Positions 29,108 through 35,292 of a stretch of DNA of 35,292 bases are shown piece by piece (position 1 is the first letter of the stretch; each line of letters starts with the position of its first letter). Origin of the DNA: a virus; IMG/VR virus record IMGVR_UViG_3300038701_001978, positions 1 to 35,292 of that record. One strand, 5' to 3'. Under the pieces are notes generated by a model. The model saw only the letters and a program-made list of their open reading frames with translations. It was not told where the DNA came from and did not search any database. The translations under genes and the position numbers were made by a program.

Positions 29108-29683
29108 TTCTCTTTTTGCATCTTCAGCCATTTGATTTAACGTGCCCCGTAGACAGTTAAAGTGAGTTAATAGTTCTGTATTGTATATTGGCTTTGATGA
29201 GGAATATCCAGAACAGCCATAGCCTGTACAATATGAACCGCCGCTACCATAAGAGCCAAGGTAGTTTTCTTTAACCTCTCTTTGAGTGACTTTAAAAATT
29301 GGCCGCTTATGGCCAGTGCAAAACTCTTTAATCGTATCATTTATCATTTCAGGTGGCGCATGACCAGGCGACGAAACAATACCGCTAGGTGGCTCATACT
29401 TTACATTGATAAATTTAATTTTACTTTTTATTTCAGCTAATATCTTTAAATTTTTCTCATGCTCTTTGGCCTCAAGTTTTGCGATTTCTTTTGCTCTTGA
29501 CCGATAGCCTTCGATTGATTGGCCCTCTTTTTCTATACACTTTAAAGCCTCAAGAGACCGGGCACTATTTAGAAAAGAAATACCACATCGACTTTTTGCT
29601 TTATGGTAAGCCGTAATACTATTTGTAGATGCACAGCCACTCACAATGAAACATAGAGCTAAAGATATTGTTAATTTATTCAT
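29105..29683 (-). CDS. Leftward lipoprotein gene (moron-like)
   Basis: The reading frame is open further upstream to 29815, but the real start is ATG 29683, where the lipoprotein signal MNKLTISLALCFIVSGCAS begins (lipobox V-S-G-C17) and AGAGAG lies upstream. The mature part has a Lys/Glu-rich helical region (AKEIAKLEAKEHEKNLKIL) and a Gly/Ser/Tyr/Cys-rich C-terminal loop (SYGSGGSYCTGYGCSGYSSS). It is transcribed against the late genes from its own consensus promoter (29742-29770), as expected of a gene expressed from the prophage. A surface or exclusion role is plausible but not shown. Confidence 0.7.
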   Translation of the reverse strand: MNKLTISLALCFIVSGCASTNSITAYHKAKSRCGISFLNSARSLEALKCIEKEGQSIEGYRSRAKEIAKLEAKEHEKNLKILAEIKSKIKFINVKYEPPSGIVSSPGHAPPEMINDTIKEFCTGHKRPIFKVTQREVKENYLGSYGSGGSYCTGYGCSGYSSSKPIYNTELLTHFNCLRGTLNQMAEDAKRE

Positions 29684-29741
29684 ATTTATCTCTCTTGTAT
29701 GGTTGGATATTTTGTGAAAAATAAAATTTAGAACAAACTTA

Positions 29742-29770
29742 ATTATAAACAAATATAATTTGAATAGCAA
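29742..29770 (-). promoter_or_regulatory. Sigma-70 promoter of the leftward lipoprotein gene
   Basis: Read leftward: -35 TTGCTA (complement of 29765-29770), exactly 17 bp spacer, -10 TATAAT (complement of 29742-29747). The start codon is about 58 bases downstream of the -10. It is the best consensus promoter in the window. It implies expression by the host polymerase without phage factors, for example in a lysogen. Confidence 0.7.
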
Positions 29771-29935
29771 AAGTAAAAAATGGTTTTTGTACAAATTGGG
29801 AGAACTAAACGGCAATCTAAGCCAAAAGTCTTAATCTGTTAATTTACGGCCCCGAAATGCAAATAAACAAAATCTAATTTATTCTGGACTTGATGTAATT
29901 CTTTATAAGCTGAACACTTGCTGAGGAGGTACGTT

Positions 29936-30598
29936 ATGAATAAATCAGTATTTGAAGAGATGATAAATGAACGTTTAAAGAGGGTTGAGTCTACTATAAT
30001 GAAGTTTGATTGGAGTTGTAGGCACACCTACTCTAATTGGTGTGCTCAAACCTATAAGTATGTTTGCCACTCAGCCCCTTTAATAAAAAAAACTAGTGAG
30101 GCTCTCCCTGTTGGGCATTTAAAAACAGAAATGCAGAAACATTATAAAGAGGAACTTGGTCACGAAATGTTTGCACACAGGGATGCTAAATTCTTTGGTT
30201 TGGATGCTTCTGATGCGCCTGAGTTGGAAAGTACAAAAGGAATGTACTCTTACGTTGATCAGTATATCGAGAATGATCCAGGTGCTATGTATGGTTATGC
30301 CTTTGCACTTGAGAATATTTCAAAAGTTTATGCACCTTGGATAAGTGAAAAAGTTATGAAGTCTTTCAATGTTGAAACTTCAAATAATCATTCTAAGAAC
30401 ATTCCAGCAAGCTTTTTGACTCTTCATGCTGAGGTTGATCAAGACCATGCTGATTGTGGCATTCAGGCCCTTGAGCATATGAGTGAGAAGAATAAAGAAG
30501 TGGCAATTACAGCAATGAATCAGTCTTTCGATAATTACGAAAACTTTTTAAATGGAATCACAGATTATGTTCAGAGCCTACTTCCGAAAGCCCAGTAG
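29936..30598 (+). CDS. Heme-oxygenase-like diiron oxidase/oxygenase (HDO family)
   Basis: The 220-residue protein starts at ATG 29936 behind the very strong SD GAGGAGGT. It has the complete six-ligand pattern of heme-oxygenase-like diiron enzymes (the UndA/SznF/BesC group, related in fold to TenA): E73-x-x-H76 in E-E-L-G-H-E, E126 in F-A-L-E-N-I, and H164-x-x-x-D168-x-x-H171 in H-A-E-V-D-Q-D-H. Such enzymes use iron and O2 on amino acids, fatty acids or amines. The Trp/Tyr/His-rich helix Y-S-N-W-C-A-Q-T-Y-K-Y near residue 40 is also typical. The substrate cannot be told. It overlaps the acyltransferase gene downstream, so both likely serve one pathway. It does not look like a virion or lysis gene. 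Confidence 0.8.
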   Translation: MNKSVFEEMINERLKRVESTIMKFDWSCRHTYSNWCAQTYKYVCHSAPLIKKTSEALPVGHLKTEMQKHYKEELGHEMFAHRDAKFFGLDASDAPELESTKGMYSYVDQYIENDPGAMYGYAFALENISKVYAPWISEKVMKSFNVETSNNHSKNIPASFLTLHAEVDQDHADCGIQALEHMSEKNKEVAITAMNQSFDNYENFLNGITDYVQSLLPKAQ

Positions 30599-31181
30599 CT
30601 TAAGTGCAAAAGAGGCTGATGAGGTATACCTCTTTTGGAAAGATAATTGGCAAAAAGAATTTGAGAAACAAAAATTAAATGGCATTAATACTAATTTCTC
30701 AGACCACTTTATATTTTCTAATGAGATTCTTATTCTCCGCTCAGAAGATGAAATTGCGGGAATAGTTTTAATAAATAACTTTGATAGAAGGTTAATCTCA
30801 GTAAAAGAATGTTCATATTTTGAAGGGTTCCCAAATCTTCCGAGCTCTAAGGTACAAGCATTGAGGTACTTATTATCTAATCAAAAATTTCGGAGAGGAA
30901 AGCGATCTAGAGTCGGACATTTACTGCTGTCATTGTGTTTTGATAAATTTTTGGGCGAAGATGTTGAGTTGTTAGTTGGAATGCCACTCAAAGAAAACGG
31001 TGTGCATAATCTATGTAGAAAATTTGGGATGCAGTCATTAATTCAAAGCGAAAAGGTCACAAAGCATGGTGTTGGTGTAGAATATATGACGCTTGATAAA
31101 AGTGATCTTAACCTTAAGCTTGTTGTTGAAACTATAGACTTACATCTTCAGTCAGTTGAAGTTTATTGTGAATCGGTTTGA
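30552..31181 (+). CDS. GNAT-family N-acyltransferase-like protein
   Basis: The 209-residue product has a GNAT-like layout: a strand pair E-I-L-I-L-R-S-E-D-E-I-A-G-I-V-L-I-N-N, the acyl-CoA loop region F-R-R-G-K-R-S-R-V-G-H-L-L-L-S-L, and a C-terminal half with L-C-R-K-F-G-M-Q, as in other acyltransferases of the GNAT/N-acyl amino acid synthase type. It starts within the diiron-oxygenase gene (ATG 30552 or ATG 30567; neither has a strong SD), so it is probably translationally coupled. Its 3' end overlaps the convergent gene at 31132 by 50 bases. It may acylate the substrate or product of the oxygenase. Confidence 0.65.
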   Translation: MESQIMFRAYFRKPSSLSAKEADEVYLFWKDNWQKEFEKQKLNGINTNFSDHFIFSNEILILRSEDEIAGIVLINNFDRRLISVKECSYFEGFPNLPSSKVQALRYLLSNQKFRRGKRSRVGHLLLSLCFDKFLGEDVELLVGMPLKENGVHNLCRKFGMQSLIQSEKVTKHGVGVEYMTLDKSDLNLKLVVETIDLHLQSVEVYCESV

Positions 31182-31842
31182 ATATTTGCTCAGTGGTATG
31201 TGATATAAAGACGCCTGACATTTCTTCTTTATCAGAATTAATAGACCTCTTGTAAATAGGGCAGCAATAGCCTAAGTCCATTTCCCAAAAATAGTTTAAG
31301 TTAGCATCGCCATATTTTTCCCACACGGGGTGCTTTGGAATATCAAACTTTACAAGTTTTTCGTGTTCAACACATTCAGCAATTTTATTCTGTATAGAGG
31401 GTGCATAAACGGGCTCACGGTCATAGAGCATAAAATTTGAGTTAGTCATTAGCTCAACAATGTCGTAAGTCTCAAACATCATAAATGACGCTGACCGATA
31501 GAGCTGATTGAACTCAAAGTCATAAATTTCAAAAACATTGTTGTTGGAACGTCTCATAAGGTTTGAAATATTTACATGTGAATAATGATTAGAAATTTTC
31601 ATAAAGTAAAGAGCCATCTTCACTTCATTATCAATTAGGGAAAGATTTGGATCATACTTATTGTAAACCTCTGCAAAGAGTAGAATATTGTTCTCAACGC
31701 TCTTATCTATGGTATCTAAGTTATAATTTTGAATAAATTTCCGTGGAAACCTTTCCCTTAAATACTCTAAACTTTTCAATGCATTTAATTCGATACCAAA
31801 CATCCCTTGTTTCTCACAGTAATGTGAGATATTGATAAACAA
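31132..31842 (-). CDS. Unknown protein, convergent with the acyltransferase
   Basis: This leftward frame has either TTG 31842 or, more likely, ATG 31803 as start (223 residues). It is rich in Asn, Tyr, Phe and Met, with N-Y-F-W-E-M-D-L-G-Y-C-C-P-I-Y, I-S-N-H-Y-S-H-V-N-I-S-N-L and R-S-A-S-F-M-M-F-E-T-Y-D. No membrane span, signal or known motif is visible. A perfect -35 TTGACA lies upstream (31886-31881). Its 3' end overlaps the acyltransferase gene tail to tail, so the two transcripts would be antisense there. It may belong functionally to the cassette, for example as sensor or regulator, but this is not shown. Confidence 0.6.
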   Translation of the reverse strand: MFINISHYCEKQGMFGIELNALKSLEYLRERFPRKFIQNYNLDTIDKSVENNILLFAEVYNKYDPNLSLIDNEVKMALYFMKISNHYSHVNISNLMRRSNNNVFEIYDFEFNQLYRSASFMMFETYDIVELMTNSNFMLYDREPVYAPSIQNKIAECVEHEKLVKFDIPKHPVWEKYGDANLNYFWEMDLGYCCPIYKRSINSDKEEMSGVFISHTTEQIFKPIHNKLQLTEDVSL

Positions 31843-31857
31843 ACAACAACTATCGAA

Positions 31858-31886
31858 TGTGTAGGATATTAAATGCTATGTGTCAA
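31858..31886 (-). promoter_or_regulatory. Possible leftward promoter with perfect -35
   Basis: Read leftward: TTGACA (complement of 31881-31886), 17 bp, then TACACA (complement of 31858-31863), a poor -10. It overlaps the first codons of the rightward gene at 31873. It would start transcription near 31850 and could drive the unknown gene ending at 31132. The weak -10 suggests low or activated expression. Confidence 0.35.
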
Positions 31887-32142
31887 TGAGCGAGTGATTT
31901 TAGTGCATTATCTTCAAAATTGTGCAGAAGAGCTTCGTCAAGCTTTTCGTAAAAATAACCTTAAGATACGTATTTTTAATGACCCAGATGTCATTTATAA
32001 AATGGAGGTTGAGGAACTAAAAAAAGTTGCTGATAATTTTTATTATACATTGAAAGCTTTTAAAACAGCTTTTCCTAGCCCAGATGAATTTTTACAAAAT
32101 ATTCAAAACAGTTTATTGGATCGAGACGGTGGGAATGATTAA
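31873..32142 (+). CDS. Hypothetical protein, 89 aa, before the repressor
   Basis: ATG 31873 has TAGGAT seven bases upstream. The helical product has an N-terminal Y-L-Q-N-C-A-E-E-L-R-Q-A-F-R-K-N-N and a middle helix E-V-E-E-L-K-K-V-A-D-N-F-Y-Y-T-L. It ends sharing TTAA with the stop of the leftward CI-like gene. No family is recognised. Its position beside the repressor suggests a lysogeny-associated gene, and it is divergent from the unknown gene at 31132. Confidence 0.55.
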   Translation: MLCVNERVILVHYLQNCAEELRQAFRKNNLKIRIFNDPDVIYKMEVEELKKVADNFYYTLKAFKTAFPSPDEFLQNIQNSLLDRDGGND

Positions 32143-32705
32143 TTCACTTTTAAAAGTTTGTAGACTTTATCTAGGACGACGTCTTTTTCCTTTTTCTCTT
32201 TTTTAGCATCAGCCTCATTAAGCTTAATCTGAATTTTTTGAAACTCTTCTAACTGCCGAAATATTGTTGGAAGTTTCGGGTTAATATCAGCAAGATGATC
32301 ATAACTACGAATTAATTTAATTTCAGCCTGTAAGTCCTTGATAGTATTTTTCATTTTTTCGATTTGTGCCTCATAACTCTGAACAGACTTAGCCTCTTGG
32401 TTGTTTTTTATAAGGGCCTCAATATTGGCGAGTTGCTTGGCTATGTCTTTAGGTTCACCATAGGTTGTGGCACCTTCACGAACCTCTAAATGCTTATTTG
32501 GGTTTTCATATAGATCAGACACCTCACATTTAAGAGCCCTAGCTAGAGAGGATAATTTCTCTGGGCTTGGTGTGGAGATGCCTTGTTCGTATTTTTGATA
32601 GCCACGTACTGATATATCGACAATTTCAGCTAATTCAGCCTGAGTAAGGTCAGCATTCTTTCTTCGTCGTTTTAGGTTATCTTTTAAAAACAATGTATTA
32701 TCCAT
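32139..32705 (-). CDS. CI-like repressor with XRE HTH and coiled coil
   Basis: Residues 6-65 form an XRE HTH: L-K-D-N-L-K-R-R-R-K-N-A-D-L-T-Q-A-E-L-A-E-I-V, then S-V-R-G-Y-Q-K-Y-E-Q-G, P-S-P-E-K-L-S-S-L-A-R. Residues ~85-175 are a coiled coil (YEAQIEKMKNTIKDLQAEIK) in place of the LexA-type self-cleaving domain of lambda CI, so induction by RecA cleavage is unlikely. It is divergent from the Cro-like gene, with a shared operator region between them. Its -10 TATAAT ends only seven bases before the ATG, so its mRNA is probably leaderless. Confidence 0.8.
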   Translation of the reverse strand: MDNTLFLKDNLKRRRKNADLTQAELAEIVDISVRGYQKYEQGISTPSPEKLSSLARALKCEVSDLYENPNKHLEVREGATTYGEPKDIAKQLANIEALIKNNQEAKSVQSYEAQIEKMKNTIKDLQAEIKLIRSYDHLADINPKLPTIFRQLEEFQKIQIKLNEADAKKEKKEKDVVLDKVYKLLKVN

Positions 32706-32792
32706 TAGTTACATTATACGAATTTATAGTTCATAAAAAACGACCAAAAAGTTACTAATCAGCTTGATTGCACGAACTAATTAGGGTACTTT
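32704..32792. promoter_or_regulatory. Divergent CI/Cro switch: operators and two leaderless promoters
   Basis: Leftward: TATAAT (complement of 32713-32718) places +1 at the CI ATG. Rightward: TTGATT (32764-32769), 17 bp, TACTTT (32787-32792), placing +1 at or next to the Cro-like ATG 32799. ACTAAT words lie at 32754-32759 and 32776-32781 and inverted at 32704-32709. Two dyads, AATCA-GCT-TGATT (32757-32769) and CTAATTAG (32777-32784), overlap the rightward -35 and spacer. This is a compact operator set for CI and Cro. Confidence 0.6.
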
Positions 32793-32798
32793 GAGGGT

Positions 32799-33017
32799 AT
32801 GAAGAGCAAAGCACTTAAGCAAAAAACGTATAACTGGGCTCAGGCAATAGGAATGAATAAGGCCATTGCTCGCTTAATAGAAAGAAATGTAGGAGTTCGA
32901 ACAGCCTCAAGGCTTGCTAGAAATCAATATGATAGCGAGCCTAGAGGAATGCTTGCGAGCATCCTCATGGAAGAAATGAGAAAAGACGGCTTTGTCCTGT
33001 CCGATGAGGCCGTCTAA
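32799..33017 (+). CDS. Cro-like small DNA-binding protein
   Basis: The 72-residue basic protein is divergent from the CI-like gene. Its middle, I-A-R-L-I-E-R-N-V-G-V-R-T-A-S-R-L-A-R-N-Q-Y, followed by P-R-G-M-L-A-S-I-L-M-E-E-M, fits a short HTH of the Cro/YdaS type. Position and size are those of Cro: first gene of the early rightward transcript, opposing CI. No SD of normal spacing exists, in agreement with a leaderless message. After it come a dyad (33048-33063) and the leftward sieB-like gene. Confidence 0.6.
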   Translation: MKSKALKQKTYNWAQAIGMNKAIARLIERNVGVRTASRLARNQYDSEPRGMLASILMEEMRKDGFVLSDEAV

Positions 33018-33047
33018 TTATTAGCTCAATTAATAAGCAGAATTGAA

Positions 33048-33063
33048 CACTTTTACAAGTGTA
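33048..33063. promoter_or_regulatory. Dyad ACACTT-TTAC-AAGTGT
   Basis: A perfect 6-bp inverted repeat with a 4-bp centre lies between the Cro-like gene and the 3' end of the leftward sieB-like gene. No T-tract follows on the right, and a second weak hairpin (TGGG...CCCA) lies just after. It could be a protein-binding site or part of a weak terminator for convergent transcripts. Confidence 0.35.
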
Positions 33064-33108
33064 ATGGGTTTTTGCGCCCAAAATTTGAAAGGAATACAGG
33101 GTGAAACA

Positions 33109-33615
33109 TTATTCAATTGGAATTTTTAAATGTTTACAGAGTAATTCAAGGTTTTCTAATGGAATCGTATACCCTTTTGCCCAAATAGTGACAAATTTAT
33201 TTCGTGTAAGAAAATTTCTTATCTCTAGAGAATATTTATCAGAATTTATAAGTGTAGTACTTGATCCATTCACAAGCCTAGAGCAATGCTTTACAGAGAC
33301 TAATAAAGAACTTTTAAGAATACTTTTTGCTTCTGGAGAAAGGGCTTCGAGTTCTGAAATCAAAATATCACTGTTCTTTTCAGCAAATTTAATAATTTTT
33401 TTGCCTTCAAAGTATGGGTTAACGAAAAGTCTAAATAACATTCGTGTCAAAGCGCCAAGAAAAACTAAAATTGGAAATGTAAGCCAAGAATATGGCCACC
33501 AATTGTATAGCAAGAAAGGCAGAGTAAAAGAAAATATTATCCAAGATGCCATCATAAGTTTTGTATCCGACTCAATTAAATCAAAAAGTTTATCAACAAA
33601 TTTAAAGTCCATCAT
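33109..33615 (-). CDS. SieB-like superinfection exclusion membrane protein
   Basis: The leftward 168-residue protein starts at ATG 33615 with the SD AAAGGAAAA. Residues ~21-36 (LMMASWIIFSFTLPFL) and 44-60 (WLTFPILVFLGALTRML) are two membrane spans. A soluble C-terminal part follows (L-S-P-E-A-K-S-I-L-K-S-S-L and L-E-L-L-C-K-H-L-K-I-P). Two N-terminal spans plus a cytoplasmic domain, a leftward gene next to the early recombination genes, and the size all fit the SieB family, which aborts superinfection by related phages. The opposite-strand frame over the same bases is a shadow. Confidence 0.55.
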   Translation of the reverse strand: MMDFKFVDKLFDLIESDTKLMMASWIIFSFTLPFLLYNWWPYSWLTFPILVFLGALTRMLFRLFVNPYFEGKKIIKFAEKNSDILISELEALSPEAKSILKSSLLVSVKHCSRLVNGSSTTLINSDKYSLEIRNFLTRNKFVTIWAKGYTIPLENLELLCKHLKIPIE

Positions 33616-33642
33616 TTTTCCTTTCGACTGGATGGTGGATGA

Positions 33643-33674
33643 GCGGTCTTCGGGGGCTGAATCCCGGGGGCCGC
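33643..33674. other. GC-rich stable hairpin between sieB-like and erf genes
   Basis: GCGGTC (33643-33648) pairs with GGCCGC (33669-33674) with one G-U. Inside, CGGG (33651-33654) pairs with CCCG (33663-33666) around an 8-base loop. In otherwise AT-rich DNA this is striking. It has no T-tract on either side. It lies in the leader of the leftward sieB-like gene and ~50 bases before the rightward erf start. Confidence 0.45.
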
Positions 33675-33723
33675 GCTTTATAAGTATATCTAATTTAACA
33701 TTGAATCAAGAGGGTGGTGTTTC

Positions 33724-34443
33724 GTGAGTAATTTACCAGAGAAGAAAGAAGAGAGTCAGCCTGTAAATATTCAAGCTGCATTGCTTGAGATAGTTCAAAG
33801 AAAGGATATCGACCTAGATAAACTAGAGCGTTATATTGATTTGCAGTTCAAAATGGAGGAGCGCCAATCAAAAATGGCATTCATGAATGCAATGGCTGGC
33901 TTCCAAGGTGATTGCCCTTCAATCCCAAAGTCAAAAAGAGTGAACTTTAAAAGCGTTGATTACAAATACTCTCCAATAGAAGAAATTACGAAAATAATTA
34001 ACCCGATCACTCAGAAGTGGGGCTTGTCTTATGCCTTTGATATTAGAAAAACAGAATCACCAAATGAAAATAATCTAGTAACAATCATTTCTCATGAGTC
34101 AGGGCATTCAAAAGAGTTTAATTATTTCTTTAATCCAATTCATAATGACGAACGTATGAATCGAAGCCAACAGGCTAAATCATCTATTACTTATGCAAAA
34201 AGAGCCGCTTTAGAAAATGCTCTTGGGATAGTAACAGGCGGTGAAGACAACGATGCCAGGGGTGAAGACACACAAGCCATTGACGAAATGCAATTAAATC
34301 AAATCAAAGCACTTATTGAAGAAACTAAAACTGACCTTGGAAAGTTCTTAGGCTTCATGAAAGTTGAAAGTCTTGAAGCAATGACAAGTTTTGATGCTAA
34401 ACGGGCAATTGTAGCTCTTAAGCAAAAGAAGGCTAAGTTATGA
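33724..34443 (+). CDS. erf: ERF-family single-strand annealing protein
   Basis: The 239-residue product matches the ERF superfamily (P22 Erf): F-M-N-A-M-A-G-F-Q in the N-terminal part, Y-K-Y-S-P-I-E-E-I-T-K-I-I-N-P-I, and the conserved block S-S-I-T-Y-A-K-R-A-A-L-E-N-A-L-G-I-V-T. It forms rings on single-stranded DNA and anneals complementary strands, helping genome circularisation and recombination. It starts at GTG 33724 with GAGGG nine bases upstream. It overlaps the exonuclease gene by four bases (ATGA) and works with it and SSB. Confidence 0.9.
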   Translation: MSNLPEKKEESQPVNIQAALLEIVQRKDIDLDKLERYIDLQFKMEERQSKMAFMNAMAGFQGDCPSIPKSKRVNFKSVDYKYSPIEEITKIINPITQKWGLSYAFDIRKTESPNENNLVTIISHESGHSKEFNYFFNPIHNDERMNRSQQAKSSITYAKRAALENALGIVTGGEDNDARGEDTQAIDEMQLNQIKALIEETKTDLGKFLGFMKVESLEAMTSFDAKRAIVALKQKKAKL

Positions 34444-35063
34444 GCTTCACTATATCAAAACACGCGCATGGCACTGAAGGATGGACTCTTGACCGATTAG
34501 GGAAGATTACGGCCAGCACTTCAGATAAAATAATAACAAAAACGGGCAAGCTATCCTCTCAATCAAGTGACCTTGTAAGCAGGGCTGTAGCTGAAGTTAT
34601 TTTAGGAAGGCCAGACATTAGTTTTCAATCTTTTGCAATGGAGCGTGGTCTTGATCTTGAGTCTGAAGCTTTGGAGTATTTCAATTTCACGGGCAATCAT
34701 AATTTTAAAGCTTGTGGCTTTGTTAATTCAGGGCTTGGTTATGGGTGCTCGCCGGATGGAATAGACCTAGAAAAAAGCATTGGTCTTGAATTGAAGTGCC
34801 CAGAAGCTCACACACATTTGGCTTATTTAGCAAGTAGCGAAATGCCTGATAAATACAAAATGCAAGTTCAGTTCTCTCTTTGGGTGACAGGTTTTGAATC
34901 ATGGGTTTTTGGTTCTTATCATCCTGAATTACCAGGCTTTGAAATTACAGTTGAAAGAGATGAGAAGTTAATCGCAGCTTTGGCAAAAGAAGTGCCTAAA
35001 TGTGTAAGTCAAATTGATGAAATGGTTATTAAACTTAGGGAAATAATGGAGATAGCGGCGTGA
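34440..35063 (+). CDS. YqaJ/lambda-exo-type recombination exonuclease
   Basis: The 207-residue protein shows the PD-(D/E)xK pattern of lambda-exonuclease-like enzymes: R-L-G-K-I-T-A-S near residue 20, E-S-E-A-L-E-Y-F near 77, then G-C-S-P-D-G-I (catalytic Asp) and L-E-L-K-C-P (ExK), with Y-K-M-Q-V-Q-F-S-L-W-V-T-G after it. It would digest one strand from double-strand ends to give 3' tails for the ERF protein. The start overlaps erf and the end overlaps ssb, so three recombination genes are translationally coupled. Confidence 0.9.
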   Translation: MSFTISKHAHGTEGWTLDRLGKITASTSDKIITKTGKLSSQSSDLVSRAVAEVILGRPDISFQSFAMERGLDLESEALEYFNFTGNHNFKACGFVNSGLGYGCSPDGIDLEKSIGLELKCPEAHTHLAYLASSEMPDKYKMQVQFSLWVTGFESWVFGSYHPELPGFEITVERDEKLIAALAKEVPKCVSQIDEMVIKLREIMEIAA

Positions 35064-35292
35064 ACAGAGCAGAATTAATTGGAAGACTTGGAAAAGATCC
35101 AGAGATTAAAACGGTCAATAGTGGTGACACTGTTTGCCGATTGAGTGTGGCTACGTCCGAAAAATGGACAGATAAAGATGGCCAAAAGCAAGAAAAAACC
35201 CAGTGGCATAATGTTGTTGTTTGGGGGAAGCTTGCTGAAGTTTGTGGAAAGTATCTTAAAAAAGGTTCACAAGTTTTCTTAGCAGGAAATCT
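35060..35292 (+). CDS. ssb: Single-stranded DNA-binding protein SSB, N-terminal part
   Basis: It starts at GTG 35060 overlapping the exonuclease stop. The N-terminus M-N-R-A-E-L-I-G-R-L-G-K-D-P-E, then V-C-R-L-S-V-A-T-S-E and W-H-N-V-V-V-W-G-K-L-A-E, is a standard bacterial/phage SSB OB fold. The frame is cut by the window end. The terminal overlap shows it continues at positions 2-301. The last bases (35290 onward) differ from the repeat copy and are probably end-of-assembly errors. Confidence 0.93.
   Translation, partial: MNRAELIGRLGKDPEIKTVNSGDTVCRLSVATSEKWTDKDGQKQEKTQWHNVVVWGKLAEVCGKYLKKGSQVFLAGN
35164..35289. repeat. Terminal direct repeat, second copy
   Basis: This is identical to positions 4-129. 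It marks the closing point of the circular map, inside ssb. Confidence 0.9.

Noticed and set aside
29839-30027. Leftward 62-codon frame before the diiron gene
   Set aside because: It lies opposite the strong SD and start of the rightward gene and has no SD or recognisable content.
33643-33674. Second tRNA fragment (CGGGGGCTGAATCCCGG resembles a T-arm)
   Set aside because: The loop lacks the TTCRA pattern, and no anticodon or CCA end is present. It is a plain GC-rich hairpin.
33101-33727. 208-codon rightward frame over the sieB-like gene
   Set aside because: The leftward frame has a good SD, two membrane spans and a normal composition. The rightward frame has no SD and ends in the erf start.
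1-35292. Insertion sequences, transposases or restriction-modification genes
   Set aside because: I looked for DDE or serine recombinase motifs, terminal inverted repeats and methyltransferase motifs and saw none.

Overview
The window reads as one nearly complete genome of a temperate, P22-like podovirus. Bases 4-129 are repeated without mismatch at 35164-35289, so the ends overlap and the molecule closes into a circle of about 35,160 bp. The ssb gene runs through the join. The host is not shown directly. Two lipoprotein-type signal peptides, a peptidoglycan amidase and the AT-rich composition point to an AT-rich Gram-negative bacterium. Something like a Bdellovibrio/Bacteriovorax relative is a guess only.

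Layout, going round. (1) 33.7-35.3 kb and 1-301: recombination block of an ERF-type annealing protein, a YqaJ/lambda-exo-type nuclease and SSB. (2) 0.3-3.2 kb: small genes, with a translationally coupled pair that looks like a sigma factor split in two (sigma region-2-like protein plus LuxR-type HTH protein), a zinc-finger/HTH protein and a GIY-YIG nuclease. (3) 2.95-4.95 kb: excisionase-like gene, tyrosine integrase and an attP region carrying the 3' half of a CAU-anticodon tRNA, flanked by two copies of a 20-bp repeat (likely integrase arm sites). (4) 4.9-9.6 kb: replication operon (initiator with a probable intragenic origin, loader-like protein, DUF1064 nuclease) followed by many small overlapping genes, an XRE protein and a leader-peptide/hairpin arrangement that looks like an attenuator. 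(5) 9.6-10.1 kb: two leftward small genes, one a ribbon-helix-helix-type protein, facing an array of 10-bp-spaced repeats at the start of terS. (6) 10.1-25.8 kb: morphogenesis genes in P22 order (TerS, TerL, portal, scaffold, coat, gp4-like, gp10-like, ejection proteins, tailspike head-binding protein and a separate C1q-ended fibre with a signal peptide). (7) 25.8-29.1 kb: exported protein, holin candidate, lipoprotein and a modular endolysin. (8) 29.1-33.6 kb: accessory and lysogeny region with a leftward lipoprotein gene under a textbook promoter, a two-gene rightward cassette (heme-oxygenase-like diiron enzyme plus GNAT acyltransferase), a convergent unknown gene, a CI-like repressor and Cro-like gene that both appear to be transcribed without leaders, and a SieB-like membrane protein.

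How it works together (inference): Int/Xis move the phage in and out of a host tRNA-Met gene. The CI/Cro switch at 32.7 kb controls the recombination and early genes. The initiator starts replication from within its own gene. The late block is gated at terS, perhaps by the RHH protein and the split sigma factor. The most novel content is the diiron-oxygenase/acyltransferase cassette beside the lysogeny switch, which suggests a prophage-encoded small-molecule pathway, followed by the split sigma factor and the hairpin leaders shared by two late genes.
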